Position numbers and translations under genes: made by a program. Below the pieces are notes generated by a model. That model did no database searches. It saw nothing but the letters and a program-made list of their open reading frames with translations, and had not been told where the DNA came from. From the NCBI RefSeq assembly GCF_015752045.1, contig NZ_JADOUS010000011.1:1-64000 (forward strand): a stretch of 64,000 nt of DNA, in the 5' to 3' direction. This DNA comes from Arthrobacter_D sp015752045. GTDB taxonomy: Bacteria; Actinomycetota; Actinomycetes; Actinomycetales; Micrococcaceae. Positions within the stretch are counted from its first letter, which is position 1; each line of letters begins with the position of its first letter. Below are positions 58,130 through 64,000 of the stretch, piece after piece.

Positions 58130-58570
58130 ATGCCCATCGATCCGGTCGCGTCCGCGACCTTCGCCCCCACCGAGACCCCTGCTCCGGGGACCCGGAAGCA
58201 GGCCATGGACTCCGAAGTGTTCATGTCCCTGCTCGTCAGTCAGCTCCGCAACCAGGATCCCAGTGCCCCCATGGACACCAACCAGATGATCGCGCAGACA
58301 ACGCAGCTGGCCATGATGGAGAAGATCACGCAGATGACCGGTGTCAGCGAGGAGAACTTCCACCTCCAGATGCGATCCTCGGCGGCCGCGCTGATCGGCA
58401 ACGAGGTCTCCTACACGGGGGTGGACGGCGTCGAGGCCCGCGGCCTGGCGACCGCCGTCTCCTACAGCGGCCCCGTCCCCACCGTCACCATCGGCGGGAA
58501 GAGCATCGCCCTCGACCTCGTGTCCGGTGTGGGCACCCTCCCCACACCAACGCCCGCACCCGCTTCCTGA
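58130..58570 (+). CDS. flgD: Flagellar hook capping protein FlgD
   Basis: The 146-residue protein has the FlgD signature MSLLVSQLRNQDPSAPMDTN near residue 32, the QTTQLAMMEKITQMTG helix near 65, and only a short Tudor-like/FN3-like remainder (LIGNEVSYTGVDGVEARG). It lacks most of the second domain of long FlgD proteins. It starts 14 bases after fliK, with GGAC upstream, and 51 bases precede flgE. It caps the growing hook. Confidence 0.92.
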   Translation: MPIDPVASATFAPTETPAPGTRKQAMDSEVFMSLLVSQLRNQDPSAPMDTNQMIAQTTQLAMMEKITQMTGVSEENFHLQMRSSAAALIGNEVSYTGVDGVEARGLATAVSYSGPVPTVTIGGKSIALDLVSGVGTLPTPTPAPAS

Positions 58571-58621
58571 CCCCGCACTCCACGCCCTGATCCGCCCGCT
58601 CCGCTTCCGAAAGGCATCATC

Positions 58622-59794
58622 ATGCTGCGCTCGCTCTACTCCGGCATCTCGGGTCTCCGCTCCCACCAGACCATGCTCGACGTCACCGGCAACAACATCG
58701 CCAACGTCAACACGACGGGTTTCAAGGCGTCCGCCACCCAGTTCCAGGACACGCTGTCCCAGCTGACGCAGGGCGCCGGTGCCCCGCAGGAAGCCCTCGG
58801 CGGCACCAACCCGGCCCAGGTGGGCCTCGGCGTGCAGGTGGCCGGGATCATCACCAACTTCTCGCAGGGCTCCACGCAGGCGACGGGCCGGGCGACGGAC
58901 ATGATGATCTCCGGTGACGGCTTCTTCATCACGCGTAACGGCGGCGAGACGCTCTACACCCGCGCCGGCGCGTTCTCGCCGGACTCCGAAGGGCGCCTCG
59001 TCACGCCTGACGGCTCGCTCGTCCAGGGCTGGCCTGCCGACAACGGCGTCGTCCAGCAGGGCGGCGCCGTCGGCGACCTGCGCATGCCCAAGGGTGTGGT
59101 CTCGCCGGCACAGGCGACGACGACGGCGCGCGTCACCGGGAACCTGCCCTCCGACGCCGCCGTCGGCACCGAGGTCCTGCAGGAACGGGTGGTCTACGGC
59201 GCGGATGGCGCTGCTCGCGACCTCACCCTGACCTTCACCCGCTCGGCCACGGGCTGGACCGTCGCAGGCCAGGATGAGAACGGGGCCGCGGGCGCCACCG
59301 AGCTCCTGCTCCCCAATGGCCAGGCCGCGCCCGGCTCCTCGGTCACGGTGGGAGGCATCACCGTGGACCTCTCCGCCGTCACCGGTTTCGCCCAGCTCAA
59401 GACCGTCTCCATCTCCGAGAGTGACGGCCGCACGGCCGGTACGCTCGAATCCTTCACCGTCGGCCCGGATGGCACCCTGGTGGGCGCCTTCAGCAACGGC
59501 AGTCGGCAGCCGCTCGGCCGGGTCGCGCTCGCAGGCTTCGTCAACCCGGCGGGCCTCGAGAAGGCCGGCGGTTCGTCCTACCGGGCGACGGCGAACTCGG
59601 GTGTGGCCGAGATCGGCGCGGCCGGCGCCAACGGTCTCGGATCGCTCGACGCCGGGAGCCTGGAGATGTCCAATGTGGACCTCTCGCAGGAGTTCACCAA
59701 CCTGATCGTCGCGCAGCGTGGCTTCCAGGCGAACGCGCGCATCATCACGACGTCGGACGAGGTGCTCCAGGAGCTCACGAACCTCAAGCGCTGA
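58622..59794 (+). CDS. flgE: Flagellar hook protein FlgE
   Basis: The 390-residue protein has the N-terminal LRSLYSGISGLRSHQTMLD and NNIANVNTTGFKASATQFQ (residues 2-39), and the C-terminal MSNVDLSQEFTNLIVAQRGF and QANARIITTSDEVLQELTNL that are diagnostic of FlgE. The central domain (about 90-320) is the variable hook surface. Length suits a short-form hook protein. Last gene of the flgB operon; a strong terminator hairpin follows 60 bases downstream. Confidence 0.95.
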   Translation: MLRSLYSGISGLRSHQTMLDVTGNNIANVNTTGFKASATQFQDTLSQLTQGAGAPQEALGGTNPAQVGLGVQVAGIITNFSQGSTQATGRATDMMISGDGFFITRNGGETLYTRAGAFSPDSEGRLVTPDGSLVQGWPADNGVVQQGGAVGDLRMPKGVVSPAQATTTARVTGNLPSDAAVGTEVLQERVVYGADGAARDLTLTFTRSATGWTVAGQDENGAAGATELLLPNGQAAPGSSVTVGGITVDLSAVTGFAQLKTVSISESDGRTAGTLESFTVGPDGTLVGAFSNGSRQPLGRVALAGFVNPAGLEKAGGSSYRATANSGVAEIGAAGANGLGSLDAGSLEMSNVDLSQEFTNLIVAQRGFQANARIITTSDEVLQELTNLKR

Positions 59795-60148
59795 TATCGA
59801 GGAACTTTGTGCGGTCTCCTAGTCGCCTGGAAATTCCTGAGGGCTACTGCATAATCCCGGAGCAGATGCTGTCTCCGTGAGGGCAGCATCTGCTCCGGGA
59901 TCAGTTGGCGCCGCACCACTCATCCAGTCGCTTCCTCAAGCCACTCCCACGCAAGGATGACCTCAGGAACTGTCTCGCAAGCGTCCTCGCAATCGCGCAA
60001 AGGCACTCTTTCTTAGGAGACAGGACAGCAGGGCATAGGAGAAGCGATAGCACTAGGGAACTGGAAGGGTCTCGTCCTGCGGGTCCGCGAAACTGCCAGA
60101 AGAAGGGGATTCCTCGGGGTTGAAACCGGTCGGTGGAGGATGCTCCAG
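59795..60148. other. Gap between flgE and the potassium channel gene
   Basis: Apart from the terminator at 59854-59901, I see no gene or RNA structure that I can name. The remainder (59902-60148) has lower GC than its surroundings and no coding-like frame. In related actinobacteria the flagellar cluster usually continues here with stator and export genes, so this may be a rearrangement junction. Confidence 0.4.
59854..59901 (+). terminator. Terminator of the flgB-flgE operon
   Basis: ATCCCGGAGCAGATGCTG (59854-59871) and CAGCATCTGCTCCGGGAT (59884-59901) form a perfect 18-base stem with a 12-base loop. No T run follows, so stopping may need Rho. Confidence 0.8.
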
Positions 60149-61546
60149 TCAGCCGATGATGGGGCGTTCTTCCGGTAACCGGTACAGGACCGGTTTGCTG
60201 TTCAGCGCCAGGGCCGCGGCGGTGGTGATGGTGCCGATGCGCCCGATGAACATCAGTGCCATGAGAACCAATTGGGCGCTGTGGGGCAGGTCGTAGGTGA
60301 TGCCCGTGCTCATTCCGACGGTGGCGAAGGCGGAAACGGATTCGAAGAGGGTTTGTTCGAGTCCGTAGTCGGTGAGCATCAGCAGCAGCACGGCGCCGAG
60401 GATCACCACGCCGATCCCGAGGAGCGCCACCGAGAGGGCCTGGCGTTGGACGGAGGAGCTGATGGATCGGTTGCCGATGGTGACCTGCTCCCGCCCGCGG
60501 ATCTCGTTCAGGATCGCGAAGCCCAGGACGAGGAAGGTCGTGACCTTGATCCCGCCCGCCGTCCCGGCGCTACCTCCCCCGATGAACATGAGGATGTCGG
60601 TCATCAGGAGTGTCTCCGGGGCGGCTTCCCCGTAATTGATGCTGTTGAAGCCCGCCGTGCGGGGGAAGACTCCGCCACCGATGGCCGCGACGAGTTTTCC
60701 TCCGGTGCTCAGCGATCCGAGGGTCTCGGGTCTGTGCCATTCGAAGACTGCGAACAATGTGATGCCCACCGCCAGGAGTAGCAGGGTGCCGTAGACCGTC
60801 AGACGGGTGTGTATGGTCCAGTTGCTGAGTGGGCTCCTGCGGAGCAGTTCGATGATCACGGGAAAGCCGATGGCACCGAGGATGATGGCGATGCTGATGG
60901 GCACGATGATCCACGGGTCGTCGACGAAGGGGATGAGGTTGTCGCTGAAGAGTGAGAACCCGGCGTTGTTGAACGCTGAGACGGCGTGGAACACCCCGTG
61001 CCAGAGAGCCGTCGGGAGGTCATCGTCGTAGGCGATGCGGAACCGGGCGGTGAGGATGACCGCTGTCACGCCCTCGACGACGCCCATGATCAAGGCAACC
61101 CGGATCAGGACGCGGCGGACGTCGCCGAAGTTCACGGTGTGGCTCTCGGACTGGGCCACCAACTGGCTGCGGATCCCCAGGCGCTTTCGCACCAGCAGGG
61201 CCAGGAGGGTCGCCAGCGTCATGATCCCGAACCCACCCACCTGGATCATGGCAAGGATCGCCGCCTGACCGAAAGGGCTCCAGAACGTCGCTGGGTCCAC
61301 CGTGATGAGACCGGTGACGCACACCGCTGATACCGCGGTGAACAGCGCCGGCATCAGGTCGGTACTGTCCGACGCCCTGGCTGCCGGCAGCTCGAGCACC
61401 CCGGCACCGAGGAGGATCACCACGGCGAACGCCAGGGGAACCAGGCGAACCGGCGTGAGAACCCGGCTGCTGAAGGCCGCGACGTGCCCGCGCAACTCTT
61501 TCAGCCGTTCTATCGCGCCTGTCCGGCTCACCCGTTCTGCTGCCAA
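60149..61546 (-). CDS. TrkH/KtrB-type potassium uptake channel
   Basis: The 465-residue membrane protein has four pore repeats with selectivity-filter loops SAVCVTGLIT, SAFNNAGFSL, GSAGTAGGIK and AFATVGMSTG. This is the KtrB/TrkH pattern, and the length fits KtrB. Start: TTG 61546, with GGAGA six bases upstream; the frame stays open to 61576. There is no adjacent ktrA/trkA gene in the window, so its cytoplasmic nucleotide-binding partner must lie elsewhere or be lacking. It follows the KimA-like gene by 112 bases on the same strand, and both may share control. Confidence 0.9.
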   Translation of the reverse strand: MAAERVSRTGAIERLKELRGHVAAFSSRVLTPVRLVPLAFAVVILLGAGVLELPAARASDSTDLMPALFTAVSAVCVTGLITVDPATFWSPFGQAAILAMIQVGGFGIMTLATLLALLVRKRLGIRSQLVAQSESHTVNFGDVRRVLIRVALIMGVVEGVTAVILTARFRIAYDDDLPTALWHGVFHAVSAFNNAGFSLFSDNLIPFVDDPWIIVPISIAIILGAIGFPVIIELLRRSPLSNWTIHTRLTVYGTLLLLAVGITLFAVFEWHRPETLGSLSTGGKLVAAIGGGVFPRTAGFNSINYGEAAPETLLMTDILMFIGGGSAGTAGGIKVTTFLVLGFAILNEIRGREQVTIGNRSISSSVQRQALSVALLGIGVVILGAVLLLMLTDYGLEQTLFESVSAFATVGMSTGITYDLPHSAQLVLMALMFIGRIGTITTAAALALNSKPVLYRLPEERPIIG

Positions 61547-61657
61547 TGCATCTCTCCTTCGTCGTGATGATCGCACCGTTGCAGAAGCGCGTGTCGCAGG
61601 TCTCTGCCCTGAACGGGTGACTCCGATGTCGGACCCGTCGCGGATGTAGCCCGCGTA

Positions 61658-63634
61658 CTAGCCGACGTGCACGCGTGGCCTGAGCACGGGATCGGGTTCC
61701 TGCTGGCGGATGATCTCCCGAACGACGGGGGCGGTGTCCCCTTGACCGAGCAGGAGGTAGCGCATCAGGTGAGCCAGGGGGTTTCCTTCGGACCACTCGA
61801 AGTGGGCGTGCGGATTCACGCCGGTGGAATCACGCAGGGCGAGCAGGATCGCGGCGATCGCGTTCGGAGCGGCCGGGCTTTCGACGCGCAGGATCCGGTG
61901 GTCGTTGACAGTGACACCCCGGACCCGGAGTTTGTTGCTGAACTCGGACGGGTCGATGACGTCGATCTCGAGGAAGATGATGTCCGCTGTGCCCGGGACC
62001 GGGTTGAGATCCCGCTGGTCCGCTTCCTTGGCCGCGTACTCGTCCGCGGCTCCTGACTGACGACGGTGGGCGACCAGGTTCAGGCGACCGTCGAAGGTGA
62101 TGGAGTCGGTGACGAAGGACCGTGCTCGGTCATCGAACTCGATGACGTCCGCCCGGAGCTCCGTGGTCCGGGTGACGCGGGAGACGAGGGAGACGGCGAT
62201 GATGCCGGCGATGAAGAACCCGGAGATCAGGATACCGTCGGGCTTTTCGATGATATTAGCGACCAGCGCGTAGAGCAGCACCAGCGTGAGAACGGTGAAA
62301 GCGATCGAGGCGGCGCGCTGGTGGCTTCGGATGGCGCTGATGGTGACGGCGATGGACCCGGACACCATCATCGCGAGGATCCCGGTTGCATACGCTCCGG
62401 CCTGGGCATTGACGTCGGCGTTGAAGCCGATGGTGATGACGATGCTCAACGCGGTGTAGACGAGGACGACCGGGCGCACCGCGCGGCCCCACTCCGGTGC
62501 CATTCCGTACGCCGGCAGGTATCGCGGCACGATGTTGATCAGCCCGGCCATGGCAGAGGCGCCGGCGAACCAGAGGATCAGGATGCTGCTGATGTCATAC
62601 GCAGTGCCGAACCCGCCTCCGAACAGTTCATGTGCAAGGTATGCCAGCGCGCGGCCGCTGGCCTCCCCACCTGCTTCGAAAGCCTCCGCGGGGATGAGGA
62701 CCGTGGTGATGAAGCTGCTCGCCAGCAGGTACACGCTCATGATCAGGGCCGCTAGTGTCAGCAGTTTCTTGGTATTGCGAATGCGCGAAGCCAGTCGTTC
62801 CTCGTCGGTCGAGCCCTTCGCGGCGATCAGCGGCATCATGCTCACGCCGGTCTCGAACCCGGACAGACCCAGGACCAGGAGCGGGAACGCGATCAGGGCC
62901 GGTCCGATGACGCCGCCGATGCTGCCCGTCCGGGTCAAGGCATCCGTCCACGTGGTCAGGGCTCCCGGTTCGGTGAAGACTGCCTGCATCCCGACAACGA
63001 TGATCACGGCGTTCAGGGACAGGAACACCGCCACCAGTGGAATCGCGACAATCACCGCTTCCCTGAAGCCCAGCAGGAACACACCACCCAGGATCAGCAG
63101 GAACACAACCGTGATGAGCACGGCCTGACCGTCCAGGAAGGATGGAAGGAACGGGTTCTCCAGCAGGTGCACTGTCGCATCGGCGGAGGACAGGGTGATG
63201 GTGATGATCCACGACGTGGCGACAAAACCCAGCAGTACCAGCACGAAGACCTTGCCCCGCCAGAACGGCAGGAGTCGCTCGAGCATCGCCACCGATCCTT
63301 GCCCGTGCGGGCTCTCCCCGGCAACCCGCCGGTACATCGGCAGCACGCCCACCAAAGTCAGCACCACGATCAGCAGGGTCGCCAGCGGCGATAGCGCACC
63401 GGCTGCCAGGACTGCGATACCCGGCAGGTAGGACAGTGTCGAGAAGTAATCCACCCCGGTCAGGCACATGACCTTCCACCAGGCGCTGGGCTTGGCGTGG
63501 CTTTCGTCGGACGCCGGACCCACGGGCTGCACACGATCGGCGAGCAACCACCGACGCATTCGCCCTGTCGACGCAGCAGATCTCGCGGTGACGGGAACTG
63601 CCGCAGAAACGGCATACTCCACGGGGGCGGTCAT
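61658..63634 (-). CDS. KimA-like (APC superfamily) potassium importer
   Basis: The 658-residue protein has twelve or more membrane helices and the KimA/YdaO-type signature: LTGVDYFSTLSYLPGIAVLA, LPMYRRVAGESPHGQGSVAM and a further block WIITITLSSADATVHLLEN. The C-terminal 150 residues are a cytoplasmic domain (from about VTRTTELRADVIEFDDR). In Bacillus subtilis KimA is a high-affinity K+ importer controlled by c-di-AMP. The start is ATG 63634 with GGAGG six bases upstream; further upstream starts are in frame. No c-di-AMP riboswitch could be identified. Upstream direct repeats may bind a response regulator. Confidence 0.85.
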   Translation of the reverse strand: MTAPVEYAVSAAVPVTARSAASTGRMRRWLLADRVQPVGPASDESHAKPSAWWKVMCLTGVDYFSTLSYLPGIAVLAAGALSPLATLLIVVLTLVGVLPMYRRVAGESPHGQGSVAMLERLLPFWRGKVFVLVLLGFVATSWIITITLSSADATVHLLENPFLPSFLDGQAVLITVVFLLILGGVFLLGFREAVIVAIPLVAVFLSLNAVIIVVGMQAVFTEPGALTTWTDALTRTGSIGGVIGPALIAFPLLVLGLSGFETGVSMMPLIAAKGSTDEERLASRIRNTKKLLTLAALIMSVYLLASSFITTVLIPAEAFEAGGEASGRALAYLAHELFGGGFGTAYDISSILILWFAGASAMAGLINIVPRYLPAYGMAPEWGRAVRPVVLVYTALSIVITIGFNADVNAQAGAYATGILAMMVSGSIAVTISAIRSHQRAASIAFTVLTLVLLYALVANIIEKPDGILISGFFIAGIIAVSLVSRVTRTTELRADVIEFDDRARSFVTDSITFDGRLNLVAHRRQSGAADEYAAKEADQRDLNPVPGTADIIFLEIDVIDPSEFSNKLRVRGVTVNDHRILRVESPAAPNAIAAILLALRDSTGVNPHAHFEWSEGNPLAHLMRYLLLGQGDTAPVVREIIRQQEPDPVLRPRVHVG

Positions 63635-63976
63635 CAACATCCTCCAGGGCTCAAGCATGCACAGGATGCACGGAACGACGCACATGGCGGGGCCGTGGGC
63701 ATCGCTCAGTGAGCTTATCGAGTGCGCAGCGCCCTAGGGCGGGTCTTAACGCTTCCTTAACACCGCCGAACCGCGGCCTCAACGGCTTGGATCGGCACTC
63801 CGCTCTCACAGAACGACCAACCTGTCCCTGCGTCGTACCTGCCCGCGCCGCCGGGGTCCGCGACGCTAAGTCGTCGTCGTGGGATGTTCACCCGGGTTCC
63901 AGTGGGCGTCACCCTGTTGCTCACCTCAACTATCTAGCGTGGGAAAGCCACAGCCCCCACCCGAAAGTTGAGGACC
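63635..63976. other. Promoter region between the KimA-like gene and the edge gene
   Basis: Divergent promoter region with no gene. It holds the CTTAAC direct repeat (63745-63761). CCTCAACT (63925-63932) and AGTTGAGG (63966-63973) form an inverted repeat, the second arm overlapping the ribosome-binding site of the edge gene. A weak TATCTA (63931-63936) could be a -10 element for the plus strand. Confidence 0.35.
63745..63761. promoter_or_regulatory. CTTAAC direct repeat upstream of the KimA-like gene
   Basis: CTTAAC-GCTTC-CTTAAC places two identical hexamers 11 bases apart, the usual spacing for OmpR/KdpE-type response-regulator dimers. It lies about 110 bases before the start of the potassium importer gene. 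The regulator is not known. Confidence 0.4.
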
Positions 63977-64000
63977 ATGCCCAGTGCCCGGCCTTTCGCC
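63977..64000 (+). CDS. Unidentified gene, first codons only (cut by window end)
   Basis: ATG 63977 follows GAGGACC and opens a frame MPSARPFA that runs to the window edge. The eight visible residues do not allow a function to be named. The start is supported by the GAGG at a normal distance and by the divergent layout with the potassium genes. Confidence 0.4.

Noticed and set aside
56494..58590. A plus-strand frame of about 698 codons overlapping fliK
   Set aside because: Arg/Pro/Ser-rich out-of-frame reading; the overlapping frame has the FliK C-terminal domain and start/stop coupling to its neighbours.
59902..60148. Possible riboswitch (c-di-GMP or c-di-AMP type) next to the potassium channel gene
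   Set aside because: It lies downstream of both flanking genes, and I could not find the conserved core of either class; the upstream regions at 61547-61657 and 63635-63976 also lack a ydaO-type core.

Overview
The window looks like a chromosome segment of a high-GC, flagellated actinobacterium, most likely in the Micrococcaceae (Arthrobacter or a close relative). Supporting signs are the GTP-dependent PEP carboxykinase, a bacterial proteasome activator ending in GQYL, an NsrR-type regulator beside a flavohemoglobin gene, many GTG/TTG starts and a complete-looking rod-hook-filament gene cluster. This assignment is inference; no 16S gene is present.

Region 1-4735 is accessory DNA. It starts with the right end of an IS3-family element that has cut off the distal part of a Z1-type helicase gene. 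That gene overlaps a MORC-like GHKL ATPase gene, so the pair is the remains of a MORC/Z1 restriction-like defence locus. An orphan protein gene and relic DNA with short direct repeats follow. The island stops exactly at the 3' end of a tRNA-Ser(CGA) gene, a classic integration target.

Region 4736-40520 is mostly core genome. It holds four tRNAs (three Ser isoacceptors and Arg-ACG), tadA (which should convert the Arg-ACG wobble base to inosine), upp, a receiver-less winged-helix regulator, a SixA-like phosphatase, a flavoprotein disulfide reductase and pckG with a CRP/GlxR-like site. Next come hmp with its NsrR operator and nsrR, a phosphohexomutase, and a RecQ helicase fused to a phosphoribosyltransferase-like domain. 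After these are a prolyl oligopeptidase, a FAD/NAD(P) protein, a 1524-residue secreted nuclease/5'-nucleotidase, a septum-formation-type lipoprotein, a decayed MFS transporter, a DUF2252 protein, a quinone oxidoreductase, a FUSC protein, cstA with its small partner, the proteasome activator bpa, a sigma-like membrane-anchored protein and an aldo/keto reductase.

Region 40525-59901 is the flagellar locus. On the minus strand flgN-flgK-flgL-fliW form one unit, next to a membrane GGDEF-EAL protein. On the plus strand are fliC, fliD-fliS-(fliT-like), and flgB-flgC-fliE-fliF-fliG-fliH-fliI-fliJ-(NlpC/P60)-fliK-flgD-flgE, mostly with overlapping start and stop codons. Three promoters of the sigma-28 form (T(T/A)AC, 15-16 bp, (T/G)CCGATAG) precede flgN, fliC and flgB. 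The fliC and flgB leaders begin at the predicted transcript start with hairpins that show GGA in the loop. This is the signature of CsrA sites and fits the presence of fliW. The stator, switch FliM/N, export gate, fliA and csrA are not in the window; the cluster ends at flgE with a strong terminator.

Region 60149-64000 carries two potassium uptake genes, a TrkH/KtrB-type channel and a KimA-like transporter, and the first codons of an unidentified plus-strand gene at the edge.
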